From positions 2,207,481-2,271,480 of the forward strand of contig NZ_ADVG01000001.1 of assembly GCF_000178855.1 (NCBI RefSeq): DNA of 64,000 nt. Reading direction: 5' to 3'. A program made the position numbers and the translations under genes. Below, piece by piece: positions 36,111 to 44,677 of this stretch. Within the stretch, counting starts at the first letter, position 1, and each line of letters begins with the position of its first letter. The stretch comes from Ktedonobacter racemifer DSM 44963 (GTDB lineage Bacteria; Chloroflexota; Ktedonobacteria; Ktedonobacterales; Ktedonobacteraceae). The notes under the pieces were generated by a model. It did no database searches. It was given only the letters and a program-made list of their open reading frames with translations, and was not told the origin of the DNA.

Positions 36111-36830
36111 ATGCCCGCATCGTCATTTAAAACACCTTCAAGGGGACAGGCCAGTTATCTGTCACCCACTCACACCATCAATCCACGCCCGCCGTACACA
36201 CAAGGTGGAAGCGTGGTGGGTGTCATCATTATTGCTATGCTCCTCTTCGCGCTGTCAGGATTGATCCTTGGCCTGACCGTGGGCATCTTCCAGCACCTCA
36301 AAGGCCCGCAAAAAAGCCCACAAGCGCTGGCCGCCACAACCCACATTACGGCGACCAGCACCCATACCGCGCCCATCACCAAAGTTCCGCTCAACTGCCC
36401 CTTGATCGATCAGGGCGTCTATCAAGGCGTAGCCAACGGCGAGGTTGCGTATATGCTCTCAGCGCATGCTGTCGATAAATCTGGCACATGTACCAAATCT
36501 GGGAATGCCATTCACCAGAAAGGCATCACCTTCAGGCTCTGGCTGACAAAAGTTCCCAGTAACAAACGCATCGATATTCCTGCATCTACCTGGTCAGACC
36601 TCAACAAACTCCAGGCCCCTCTTTCACAGGAGGTCGCCAACGGACTCCAGTTCGATGCCGCCACGCCCCAGGTACAGGCAAGCAATGACCAGGGACAGGG
36701 AACCTGGAAATTTGGCGTCTCGCCCGAGGTAAAGCCTGGGACCTACTACCTCGTTGTGCTAACAGACTGGGATGGCACATACGCCAACTGGACCTGGCTC
36801 TATTTCACAGTAAAAGCGGCTCACGCCTGA
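36111..36830 (+). CDS. Secreted or membrane-anchored protein, paralogue A
   Basis: No family recognised. 239 residues: a short Pro-rich cytoplasmic N-terminus, one transmembrane helix at about 37-59 (VVGVIIIAMLLFALSGLILGL), and a Thr/Ala-rich spacer. The exported domain ends in GTWKFGVSPEVKPGTYYLVV and ANWTWLYFTVKA. Cysteines in the domain (three, including NCPL and GTCTK) could form disulfides. It is paralogous to the following gene: both share the FRLWLTK/CKLWLTK strand and the PGTYYLV...DW...NW ending. The Ig-like beta-sandwich character is a guess. Confidence 0.7.
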   Translation: MPASSFKTPSRGQASYLSPTHTINPRPPYTQGGSVVGVIIIAMLLFALSGLILGLTVGIFQHLKGPQKSPQALAATTHITATSTHTAPITKVPLNCPLIDQGVYQGVANGEVAYMLSAHAVDKSGTCTKSGNAIHQKGITFRLWLTKVPSNKRIDIPASTWSDLNKLQAPLSQEVANGLQFDAATPQVQASNDQGQGTWKFGVSPEVKPGTYYLVVLTDWDGTYANWTWLYFTVKAAHA

Positions 36831-37033
36831 GCACACAAACGAGCAGAGCCACCTTGCTTCCCCCCTATAAATGCCGCCAGTTTCACCTTCGCATGAGCAC
36901 GTCCCCATTTTGGGCTACACATAGTCCTGTTTCATAATCCCTTTCTCGCCTGCATGGTATCATGAATACGGATCAACAAAATATTTAGATATACGCACAG
37001 AGTATTTTATGAGAAGAAGAGAGCGCTTGCAGC

Positions 37034-37747
37034 ATGCAACAATATGATCGTAACAATCTACCAACCACAGACACGCTCCATACCAAGAGCCGTTCCCAGA
37101 CAGTAATCACCACCGCCCTCTTGCTGTTTGCCATTACAGGCCTGCTTTCTGGCTTCACATTCAAGGCTATGAATCGCCCCCCCCAAAGTACACCACCCAC
37201 AACGAATATTACCAAACAATCTCCGGTTGCGACAAAAACAAAGACTCCCACTTCCTCCCCTACGACACAGCCTACAGTCGATGTGGCGGCAACGAGCCTG
37301 GGATGCCCAACAGCAACAATCGACCCCCCGGGCGCGCAAAAACCTGATGGCACAACCCCCTACACAGCATCACTCCAGGCTGTGACCAAAGGCACCGATG
37401 GATCAAATAAATGTCAAGGCGCTGTACTCAAAGCCCCTGAGATTACATGCAAACTCTGGCTTACCAAAAATCCAGATGAGACCAACAAGGCCCTGACCAA
37501 AGATAGCTATGCACTTCTTAAAGACCTCAATAATCTGGAACAGCCAATTCCCAATGAGGAGCAGGGTGCCCTGGTCTTCTCCAGCAACACACAATCGCTA
37601 CAACCATGTCATAACGATGGGACCGCTAGCTGGCAGTACCAGGTCAGTACATCGGTCCAACCTGGTACATACTATCTCGTCTACGTTGTTGACTGGAAGG
37701 GAAAGCGCTTCAACTGGAGCTATATGCAGGTCACTATAGCCGCCTAA
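37034..37747 (+). CDS. Secreted or membrane-anchored protein, paralogue B
   Basis: 237 residues of the same build as the preceding gene: an N-terminal transmembrane helix (about 24-44, TTALLLFAITGLLSGFTF), a long Thr/Pro/Lys-rich spacer and an exported domain. The domain starts near LGCPTATI and ends in SWQYQVSTSVQPGTYYLVYV and FNWSYMQVTIAA. Residues match paralogue A along the whole domain. ATG 37034 has AGAGAGCG upstream. It ends 4 bp before the convergent nucleoside phosphorylase stop, leaving no room for a terminator. Function unknown; surface display is likely. Confidence 0.7.
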   Translation: MQQYDRNNLPTTDTLHTKSRSQTVITTALLLFAITGLLSGFTFKAMNRPPQSTPPTTNITKQSPVATKTKTPTSSPTTQPTVDVAATSLGCPTATIDPPGAQKPDGTTPYTASLQAVTKGTDGSNKCQGAVLKAPEITCKLWLTKNPDETNKALTKDSYALLKDLNNLEQPIPNEEQGALVFSSNTQSLQPCHNDGTASWQYQVSTSVQPGTYYLVYVVDWKGKRFNWSYMQVTIAA

Positions 37748-37751
37748 CCGC

Positions 37752-38588
37752 TTATAGCAGGGCCAGCCTGCGCAGAACCCCTCGAGCTAAGGCGGCGAAC
37801 TTCGGACGCGCGGAGTTCGCCACCTCCAGCACGCTTACATGATCCACCTCTTCTTGCTCCGCGCCCGTCGCAGTATTCGTAATCAAGCTCATACCCAGGA
37901 CACGCATCTCCATATGCCGGGCAATTACGGCCTCAGGCACCGTCGACATGCCTACTGCGTCCGAGCCGATCAGGCGCAGGAAGCGCAGCTCGGCCTTGCT
38001 CTCAAACTGTGGACCTACAACCATGGTATAGACACCCTCGTGTAGACGCAGATCCGGACAGTCCTGTGCGGCATCACGTGCTATAGCTCGTAGTTCCGCG
38101 TTGTAAGCGTTGGCGACTGCCGGGAAGCGCACGCCAAAGCGCTCATCATTGGGTCCAACCAGGGGACTCATCCCCACCATACCCGGTAAGAAGATATGAT
38201 CGCTCATCAACATGACATCGCCCGGCTTATACTCGGGATTGACCCCACCGGCGGCATTGGTGACGATCAGGGTCTCTGCCCCCAGCTGATGCATGACACG
38301 CACAGGCAGCGTGATCTGGGTCGCGTTATAGCCCTCATAGAGGTGAAAGCGCCCCTGCATGATAACCACAGACACGCCTGCCAGGGTCCCAATAAGTAAT
38401 CGGCCTGCATGGCCAGCCACAGTCGAGTGCGCAAAGTATGGTATTTCTTCGTATGGCAACGCTACGGCGTTCTCAATCTCCATGGCAAGGTCTCCTAGCC
38501 CAGACCCCAAAATCAAGCCCACCAGGGGCTTCTGGGGCGCACGAGCTTGAATAGCTTCCGTCGCCTCCATCACCTGTTCGTATATCAC
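37752..38588 (-). CDS. punA: Purine nucleoside phosphorylase (trimeric PNP type)
   Basis: Phosphorolysis of inosine and guanosine nucleosides in salvage. The 278 residues have GLILGSGLGDLA (phosphate loop), HSTVAGHAGRLLIG, VVIMQGRFHLYEGY, LIVTNAAGGVNP and GPQFESKAELRFL, plus DAVGMSTVPEAVIARH and NTATG. This is the family-2 trimeric enzyme rather than DeoD. The GTG start at 38588 is preceded by AAAGGAG. It converges with paralogue B and stands alone, divergent from the next gene. Confidence 0.95.
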   Translation of the reverse strand: MIYEQVMEATEAIQARAPQKPLVGLILGSGLGDLAMEIENAVALPYEEIPYFAHSTVAGHAGRLLIGTLAGVSVVIMQGRFHLYEGYNATQITLPVRVMHQLGAETLIVTNAAGGVNPEYKPGDVMLMSDHIFLPGMVGMSPLVGPNDERFGVRFPAVANAYNAELRAIARDAAQDCPDLRLHEGVYTMVVGPQFESKAELRFLRLIGSDAVGMSTVPEAVIARHMEMRVLGMSLITNTATGAEQEEVDHVSVLEVANSARPKFAALARGVLRRLALL

Positions 38589-38821
38589 GATTTGACTCCT
38601 TTATCGTTTGTTTGCTCTGTTCTCCCTCCTCTCCCACTACCATCCTGCTATTATCTTCGCACAAGACGCAACCCATAAGAGGCTCCTGCCGGGCCTCGCG
38701 AAAACGTGCTATAATGCACACAACATCCAGTTTGATCAGAACCGTTTTCTACTCTATTGCATATTGCATCGCACTGGCCACCAGGAGGTGGCTGTGAAAC
38801 GATAAGGAGACACGTTAGGAT

Positions 38822-39634
38822 ATGGCTAAACTGCATGATTTGTTTACGCAGGCACGCCGGGCGCGAAGTAGTAGCGGGATGGGCTTTTTGGGCAAAAGCA
38901 GAGCCGAATCCAAGGCGCACGCCGCCGCCATCGTCGTCGAGTTTCCCACGGTTAGCTCGGGCAGCGCGGAAGCAGCGCTCAAAGCTGGTGCCGATGGGTT
39001 GCTTTTTCAATGGGACGGCAAAGATAGCGCTGCTCTCTCCGCACTAAAGCAAGAAGTTGACGCAGCACGCTCCTACCAGGAGGATATAGTCCTCGGGCTG
39101 CACCTGGCTGGCAATGGCGAATCGCTCAATGGCGAAGCTATTACCAGTATCAAAGAGCAGGGCTTCAATTACATCACGCTGCCGCTCAATGCGCCAGCGC
39201 ACCTCCTGGCTCAGGAGTCCAAAGATGTAGAGAAGGTTGTCATTCTCCCCGTACAAAATATTATGTCGCCGCTCCGCTCGGGCGATGTCTCACCATACTT
39301 TACTATCCGTAACCTGTCTGGACTCGATGGCATTGCCGCGATTCTCCTGGACTTCGATATCGAGAAGCCATTTGGCTCCCTGAGCATCGAGGATATTCTC
39401 CATTACAATACCGTTCGTGGGTCCGTCCAGCATCCTGCCTTCATCCGTGTCGGTGGGCGTCTCAATGAGAACGATACCCGCACCCTCAAGGCCCTCAATG
39501 TCCAGGGTGTGGTGCTGGAAGCAGATAAGAGCCTGGAGACCACCCAAGAGCAGGTAAAAGCGCTCCGCGCCCTCCTGGAAAAGCTTCACGAGGAGAAGGG
39601 GGATTCCTCCTCACCGTTCTCGCTTCAACGCTAG
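38822..39634 (+). CDS. Unknown alpha/beta (TIM-barrel-like) protein
   Basis: I do not recognise a named family. The 270 residues alternate strands and helices in a barrel-like order: AAAIVVEFPT, AGADGLLFQWDG, DIVLGLHLAG, FNYITLPLNAP, KVVILPVQNI, IAAILLDFDI, PAFIRVGGRL, VQGVVLEAD. This is the register of a TIM barrel with eight strands. No catalytic motif stands out. The N-terminus AKLHDLFTQARRARSSS is basic. AAGGAGACACG lies before ATG 38822. It is a single gene between a divergent PNP gene and hairpin LIR-5. An enzyme is likely from the fold alone, without a guess at substrate. Confidence 0.7.
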   Translation: MAKLHDLFTQARRARSSSGMGFLGKSRAESKAHAAAIVVEFPTVSSGSAEAALKAGADGLLFQWDGKDSAALSALKQEVDAARSYQEDIVLGLHLAGNGESLNGEAITSIKEQGFNYITLPLNAPAHLLAQESKDVEKVVILPVQNIMSPLRSGDVSPYFTIRNLSGLDGIAAILLDFDIEKPFGSLSIEDILHYNTVRGSVQHPAFIRVGGRLNENDTRTLKALNVQGVVLEADKSLETTQEQVKALRALLEKLHEEKGDSSSPFSLQR

Positions 39635-39673
39635 CTACATAAAAAGCGACTTCTCGCCACTACGTGGCTCGCA

Positions 39674-39734
39674 GGGTAATAAAGGGGAGTGTTGGCAGGT
39701 TGGCAAAGCCAACCTGCCAACACTCCCCTTACCC
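39674..39734. repeat. Long hairpin LIR-5
   Basis: A 23-bp perfect stem (39682-39704 with 39708-39730) around loop AAA. The outer GGGTAA and TTACCC can lengthen it past a small bulge. It lies between convergent genes. It has no T-run, though its position allows a terminator role. Confidence 0.88.
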
Positions 39735-39789
39735 AATGCGGAGTACCGCAAGCGTCTCTATGAGTTGTAGGGTCCAAGCTAGCTTGGAC

Positions 39790-40794
39790 TCATTTGCTGC
39801 CTGTGTCTACATGCTTCTCGTCAGGCAGGACGATAGCGGGGACACGCGGGAGCGTGGATTGCCGCCAGAAGAGTTGCTTGCGCGGAATACGCCGTAGGAG
39901 ACCCCTGGTCGTTTCCCAGACCTGCTCGGGGCGCTCATTGTTGCGCCAGTAGTAATAGCAGGCAATCTCGTCTGGATCAGCGCTACATAATTTTTTAAAG
40001 GCGACCTCCAGCTCTGGCTCCTCCGCTTCCCGCAGGTTATAGTTCTGTAACCAGAGCTGACTGCGCTTCTCCTGCCTCCTGGTCAGTTCAACAAGCTTGC
40101 GCCCCCATTCCTCAACCTTCGCGACATCCTCCCCCAATAATTGCCAGAAGAGATGGCAACCCATCGTATCAAGTTCAGGAATAGTCGCCAACTCCTCCAT
40201 CAATTCCAGGTCCTCGGGTAAGAGCACAATGGTCGTCGTGATCCTGGAGTTTATGCGCTTCACGGATTCAAACAGCTCGCCAAAGAAGTCCACCATGGAG
40301 CGGCGCCGAAAATGTTCCAGATCGGTAATATCTGGGCAGAGCGCACGACATACCGGGCAATAACAGGTAATCTCAGGGCCGCGCGGCTCGTCGATCAGCA
40401 GGCCACTAATGGGGTAATTTTTCAGGTAAAATTCGATCTCCCCCAGGAGCCAGGAGCGGAAGGGCTCATGATTGTAACAGGTCATCCCGTGGTGACGCCC
40501 ATGCCGATCCTGCACACGCGATTGTGGATGCCGAAAAGTGTACCAGCTTGGCATATGTGAGGGGCCTGCAAAAAGATTGCCATAGCGCCCAAGGCTAAGG
40601 ATGATTTTGAGGCCAGCATCCTGTGCCTGTCGTAACCCTCGCTCCAGATCCTTTCCCCAGCGCTGCTCCTCTTCTTCGTGAACGGCATAGACAATGCTAT
40701 TTGCCCCAGCCGCACGAATCTGCTCAAAATCACGTTTAACCATCTCAGGATGAAATAAAGGATGGAAGTAGGCGACGGTAATATCCATTGACAT
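39790..40794 (-). CDS. Unknown TIM-barrel-like protein, glycosidase-style
   Basis: From ATG 40794 (GGAG five bases upstream) it encodes 334 residues. The order of segments suggests a sugar-hydrolase-like barrel: TVAYFHPLFHPEMVKRDFEQ, ANSIVYAVHEEEEQ, LKIILSLGRYGNLFAGPSHM, ISGLLIDEPRG (an acidic Asp-Glu after a strand), ITTTIVLLPED and LDTMGCHLFW. CYCPVCRALCPD carries four cysteines near residue 165, which could bind a metal. An uncharacterised barrel is the most I can say. It diverges from ispE, with hairpin LIR-8 in between. Confidence 0.65.
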   Translation of the reverse strand: MSMDITVAYFHPLFHPEMVKRDFEQIRAAGANSIVYAVHEEEEQRWGKDLERGLRQAQDAGLKIILSLGRYGNLFAGPSHMPSWYTFRHPQSRVQDRHGRHHGMTCYNHEPFRSWLLGEIEFYLKNYPISGLLIDEPRGPEITCYCPVCRALCPDITDLEHFRRRSMVDFFGELFESVKRINSRITTTIVLLPEDLELMEELATIPELDTMGCHLFWQLLGEDVAKVEEWGRKLVELTRRQEKRSQLWLQNYNLREAEEPELEVAFKKLCSADPDEIACYYYWRNNERPEQVWETTRGLLRRIPRKQLFWRQSTLPRVPAIVLPDEKHVDTGSK

Positions 40795-40912
40795 CAAAAC
40801 TCCAGAAATAGGCGTTCTACGCGAAGCTCTACACGGGCAATCGGTGCATGTTTATATCACAGTATATCATAGCCTAGTCCGTGTCATCTTGTTCAAGGGG
40901 ATTTCTAGGCTA

Positions 40913-40990
40913 TGCCTCCTTCACGCCTGCGGCGCCTAGGGGTAAGGGGATGCCTGGTGGTGGGCTGGCTTTGCAGGCGTGAAGGAGGCA
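40913..40990. repeat. Inverted repeat LIR-8 enclosing half a hairpin
   Basis: An 18-bp perfect arm pair (40913-40930 with 40973-40990) encloses a 42-base G-rich loop. The left arm plus loop hold ACGCCTGCGGCGC (40923-40935), the inverted companion element of LIR-2 and LIR-3. The loop ends CTGGCTTTG, like the LIR-2 loop region. It lies between the divergent barrel-protein gene and ispE, so it is not a terminator. Confidence 0.8.
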
Positions 40991-41071
40991 GATGCAAAGG
41001 AGGTTGGGGAACCTGGAGCAAGAGCAGCACAAAAGCTTGACAATCACAGGCGTTCAAGGCACAATGCAGGC

Positions 41072-42013
41072 ATGGGAAACGCATATATCACATCACAATC
41101 AACAGACTACACTGGCTCGACGCCTGGACGGACGCGCTTCGTTCAATCATACGCCAAAATTAATTTGACCCTCGATGTCCTGGGACGGCGCGCGGATGGC
41201 TTTCATGAGCTTGTTACACTGATGCAAACACTAGATATTTACGATACCATCTGTGTCAGCGAAATTGAGGAGCCGCGAGTCGAGATTATCTGCTCACGAC
41301 CACAGTTGAGCACGGCAGAGAATCTGATCGTGCGCGCCGTGCAGGCGGTGCGCCAGCGCCTCTCATTGGAGCATGGTTTTGTCATTGAGCACCAGAAGCG
41401 CGTTCCCGTAGCGGCTGGCCTGGGTGGCGGAAGTAGCAATGCCGCTGCGGCGCTGCTCCTGCTGAAAGAGGGCTGGAATCTGCCGCTGTCAATGACTGAC
41501 CTGCATGAAATCGCGGCTGCCCTGGGTTCAGATGTCCCCTTCTTCCTGACCGGTGGTCTGGCCCTGTGCGAGGGACGCGGCGAGCGCATCACGCCTCTTG
41601 CTCCCCACTGGCCACAAGCTATGCGCTGGCTCATTCTGCTCAAACCATCTATCAGCGTCTCGACCGCCCTGGTCTTTCGCAATCTCTCCCCTGCTGACTA
41701 CAGCGATGGCACCAATAGCCGCAAGGTACAGGACGCGCTCGCGCACAAGAGCAATTTCCAGCTTTCAGATCTACACAATAGCCTCCAGCGCGGCGTGCTT
41801 GAATGCTATCCTGAAGTCGCGCAGGCTCGTGAAAATATGCTCCAGGCGGGCGCGGCCCATATCTTTCTCTCTGGCAGCGGCCCCACTCTCTTCGCGCCCT
41901 TCGCACAATTGAGCAACGCTTCCCAGGTCCATCAGCAGTTGCTGGCGCAAGGCTACGAAGTCTACCTGACACGCGCCATCTATCCTCAGGGAACAGAGGC
42001 AAGCTTCTTCTAG
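41072..42013 (+). CDS. ispE: 4-diphosphocytidyl-2-C-methyl-D-erythritol kinase
   Basis: Phosphorylates CDP-ME in the MEP pathway. From ATG 41072 it has 313 residues. The GHMP-kinase pattern is complete: SYAKINLTLDVLGRRADGFH near residue 25, the ATP loop VPVAAGLGGGSSNAAAALLL near residue 110, GSDVPFFLTGGLALCEGRG, and the C-terminal HIFLSGSGPTLFAPF. The frame stays open upstream through hairpin LIR-8, and the family starts near RFVQSYAKINL, so a long extension is not credible; the ribosome-binding site (GCAGG) is weak. ispD and ispF lie upstream in the window. Confidence 0.94.
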   Translation: MGNAYITSQSTDYTGSTPGRTRFVQSYAKINLTLDVLGRRADGFHELVTLMQTLDIYDTICVSEIEEPRVEIICSRPQLSTAENLIVRAVQAVRQRLSLEHGFVIEHQKRVPVAAGLGGGSSNAAAALLLLKEGWNLPLSMTDLHEIAAALGSDVPFFLTGGLALCEGRGERITPLAPHWPQAMRWLILLKPSISVSTALVFRNLSPADYSDGTNSRKVQDALAHKSNFQLSDLHNSLQRGVLECYPEVAQARENMLQAGAAHIFLSGSGPTLFAPFAQLSNASQVHQQLLAQGYEVYLTRAIYPQGTEASFF

Positions 42014-42115
42014 GGCCTTTCTGACCACACCGGTCCCAACTTCTCTCTCCAGTGAGCGGAAATCTGCTACAATAGAGCCATTCCAGTAGAGGAATAGGTA
42101 AGTCTCTAGAGACTT

Positions 42116-43321
42116 GTGTATATAGAGAGAAGTTGGAGGTTTCCAGCCCTGCGTCAGCATATTATCAGTGCGCTTTGCACGCTTCTGCGCTTCCCATTTG
42201 CGCTTCTCGATTTATTTCGCGCTCCTTTCGTGCAACGCGCCAAAAAACATCCACGCTCCATTGTCATTATCAAACCTTGCTGTCTGGGTGACTTGATCAT
42301 GACTACGCCTCTGCTGGAGGTGCTATACCGAGCTTACCCTGAAGCGCGTATCACCTATGTAGCGGGTTCCTGGTCGAAAGTTATTCCCGAGCACCATCCA
42401 GCCGTGACCGAGGTCATCGACTGTGGCTCTGTTGGCATTCCTGGTCGCTACAGCCTGCGCGACTATCGTGCCTTTGCCCGTCGCCTGCGAGCCTTGCACT
42501 TTGATATGGCCTTCGTGCTTGATCGCTCGCCGATGCTGACCCTGCTCCCCTGGCTCGCGGGCGTGCCAAGACGTGTTGGACCAGATAGCAAGGGGCGTGG
42601 CTTCTCCCTCACAGATCGCGTTCCAGTCTCTTCCTCGTCTGAACACTTGCAGCACGAAGCCGATATCTACCTCGACCTGGCGCGTGCGCTAAAGCTTCCT
42701 ATTGAGCAGCCAAGCATGCGCTTTGTGCCTACGCCCCAGGAGTGTCAAACGGCGCAACACTACCAGGGAACACAGATCGCCGTCTTTGTCGGTGGTGGCA
42801 GTAATCCCGGCATGGACCTGACGGCCAAGCGCTGGCCCCTTGAGCGCTATCGCGCTCTGGTGCAGAAGTTGGTATGGGATCTGGGCGCGCGTGTCCTGCT
42901 TATTGGCGGTCCTGGCGATGCTCCACTGACCCAGCAATTGCTGGAAGGCCTGGAGGTGCCTACGGGCAGCGTCCTGGACCTGGCTGGCAAGACCAGCATT
43001 GGCGAGCTGGCGGCACAACTCGAAGCCTGCTCGCTCTATATTGGCAACGATAGCAGTCCCATGCACCTGGCCGCCGCCGTCGATATTCCCGTCATAGGCA
43101 TCTTCGGTCCGACCAGTCCCGAGGAGTATGGCCCCTATCCCACCAATGATCCCAGGCATATCGGCCTGTGGAAGCATCCCACACGCCAGCCTTGCTTCTT
43201 CCTGGGCAAGATGCGCGAGTGCCAGAATTGCACCTGTATGCAAGCGATCACGGTAGAGGATGCCTGGGAAGCCGTTCAGCGCCTGGTTCCCAGCGGGAGC
43301 GATCACGAGGTGCGCCCATGA
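42116..43321 (+). CDS. GT9 glycosyltransferase, heptosyltransferase-like (first of four)
   Basis: A GT-B-fold glycosyltransferase of 401 residues. The N-terminal Rossmann domain shows SIVIIKPCCLGDLIMTTPLL (the GT9 LGD-x-x-x-TP signature). The C-terminal nucleotide-sugar domain has IAVFVGGGSNPGMDL, RVLLIGGPGDAPL, LDLAGKTSIGELAAQL and IGNDSSPMHLAAAVDIPVIG, the GND-S-GPxHLA-type motif of ADP-heptose transferases. CFFLGKMRECQNCTC near the end is cysteine-rich. GTG 42116 is the best start available. Its stop overlaps the next GT9 start. In LPS bacteria these add heptose; a Gram-positive-like host would use them for another surface glycan. Confidence 0.88.
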   Translation: MYIERSWRFPALRQHIISALCTLLRFPFALLDLFRAPFVQRAKKHPRSIVIIKPCCLGDLIMTTPLLEVLYRAYPEARITYVAGSWSKVIPEHHPAVTEVIDCGSVGIPGRYSLRDYRAFARRLRALHFDMAFVLDRSPMLTLLPWLAGVPRRVGPDSKGRGFSLTDRVPVSSSSEHLQHEADIYLDLARALKLPIEQPSMRFVPTPQECQTAQHYQGTQIAVFVGGGSNPGMDLTAKRWPLERYRALVQKLVWDLGARVLLIGGPGDAPLTQQLLEGLEVPTGSVLDLAGKTSIGELAAQLEACSLYIGNDSSPMHLAAAVDIPVIGIFGPTSPEEYGPYPTNDPRHIGLWKHPTRQPCFFLGKMRECQNCTCMQAITVEDAWEAVQRLVPSGSDHEVRP

Positions 43322-44538
43322 AACTGGCTCTACGCACGCTGATCCTCCTCCTGGTCCGTCTCCTGGGCTGGCCTCGCATCCAGCGAGCGCGTAAACAGCC
43401 AGGAAAGAACCCACGTATTCTGCTGTTGCGCCCGGATCACCTGGGGGATATGGTGCTGGCGACGCCCGTCCTGGATGCGCTACGCACGCAACTCCCCGAG
43501 GCGCATATCGCGATGATGGTTGGTCCCTGGTCCAGCGCGATTGTCGAGCGCCACCCGGCCCTGGATGCACTCATTCCCTGTGCTTTTCCAGGCTTTCAGC
43601 GCGCCTCGCAGCACCCACTCGCGCCTTACATGCTCCTATTCAAACTGGCGAAGCAGCTACGCGCTGGCAACTACGATGTCGCGATCAACCTGCGGCCCGA
43701 CTTCTGGTGGGGCGCGGTCCTCATCTACCTGGCGGGTATTCCCCGCCGTGTTGGCTACGCGCTCCCGCCCGCGACGCCGTTCCTCTCGCACGCGCTCCCT
43801 TTTCCTGAGCATCAGCACTCGACCTTCTATAATCTGGAGCTGGCCAGTGCGGGCCTACAAGCTCTTGGGCAGCCTCCCCTGGAGGCACCGTTCACGCCAG
43901 AACGCTATCCACTTCGCTTTGAGCCAACGGAGCAAGAACGGCGGTGGGTGGCTCAGACGCTGCATGATGCCGGAATCGCGCCCGAGACGCCTGTCGTGGT
44001 CATTCACCCCGGCACCGGTGGAGCGGTCAAGCTCTGGCGCTCGGAGGCCTGGGCGAACTGCGCCAATCAGCTCCAGGCCTCTTATCCTACGCTCCGCTTT
44101 GTCTTGACCGGGACGCCGAAGGAGCGACCCTTGCTGGAAGAGGTCGCTGAGGGGATGGTCACGCAACCGCTCAGCATCAGCGATAGCAGTGTGGGACAGC
44201 TTACCGCACTATTGCAACGCGCCAGCCTGGTGATGGGCGTGGATAATGGTCCCCTGCACCTGGCAGTCACGCAAGATGTACCGACCATACGCATCTTTGG
44301 TCCAACCGATAGCCGCATCTTTGGCCCCTGGGGCGCTCCTGCGCGTCACCGCGTTATCACTTCAACACAGCGCTGTCCCGGCTGCCCAAGCATCCCGTGC
44401 GGACGCCTGGACTTTACAGCCGAAGAGCTTCCCCAGCACCCTTGCGTACGCGTGGTACCTGAAGAAAGCGTGCTCGCGCTCGCCAGAAATATCCTCTCTC
44501 CCGCAAACAACGCGCATAATACTCCTTCGCGTTCTTGA
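43318..44538 (+). CDS. GT9 glycosyltransferase, heptosyltransferase-like (second)
   Basis: 406 residues from ATG 43318, which overlaps the previous stop by ATGA. Motifs are ILLLRPDHLGDMVLATPVLD (residues about 34-53), YDVAINLRPDFWWGAVLIYL and GIPRRVGYALP in the first domain. VVVIHPGTGGAVKLWRSEAW, RFVLTGTPKERPLLEE and VMGVDNGPLHLAVTQDVPTI lie in the second. CPGCPSIPCGRLDF near the end is a cysteine cluster at the same place as in the first copy. A longer frame back to 43168 runs inside the first gene and is rejected. It is surely cotranscribed with that gene. Confidence 0.88.
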   Translation: MKLALRTLILLLVRLLGWPRIQRARKQPGKNPRILLLRPDHLGDMVLATPVLDALRTQLPEAHIAMMVGPWSSAIVERHPALDALIPCAFPGFQRASQHPLAPYMLLFKLAKQLRAGNYDVAINLRPDFWWGAVLIYLAGIPRRVGYALPPATPFLSHALPFPEHQHSTFYNLELASAGLQALGQPPLEAPFTPERYPLRFEPTEQERRWVAQTLHDAGIAPETPVVVIHPGTGGAVKLWRSEAWANCANQLQASYPTLRFVLTGTPKERPLLEEVAEGMVTQPLSISDSSVGQLTALLQRASLVMGVDNGPLHLAVTQDVPTIRIFGPTDSRIFGPWGAPARHRVITSTQRCPGCPSIPCGRLDFTAEELPQHPCVRVVPEESVLALARNILSPANNAHNTPSRS

Positions 44539-44677
44539 GCCGCATGATAAACGGGCGCTAATCTGAGTAGCCCATGCTCACCCTGGTTAGCGCACTTCTC
44601 CCTCCATGTTCTATACTGGGAACAGAACCCCCATTTAACCATGCCGCAAGGCCGCTTGAAGGAGTTTTTTACGCTTT

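Noticed and set aside
40979..41071. Longer ispE start at 40979
   Set aside because: It begins in the right arm of LIR-8, and the extra residues do not belong to the family.
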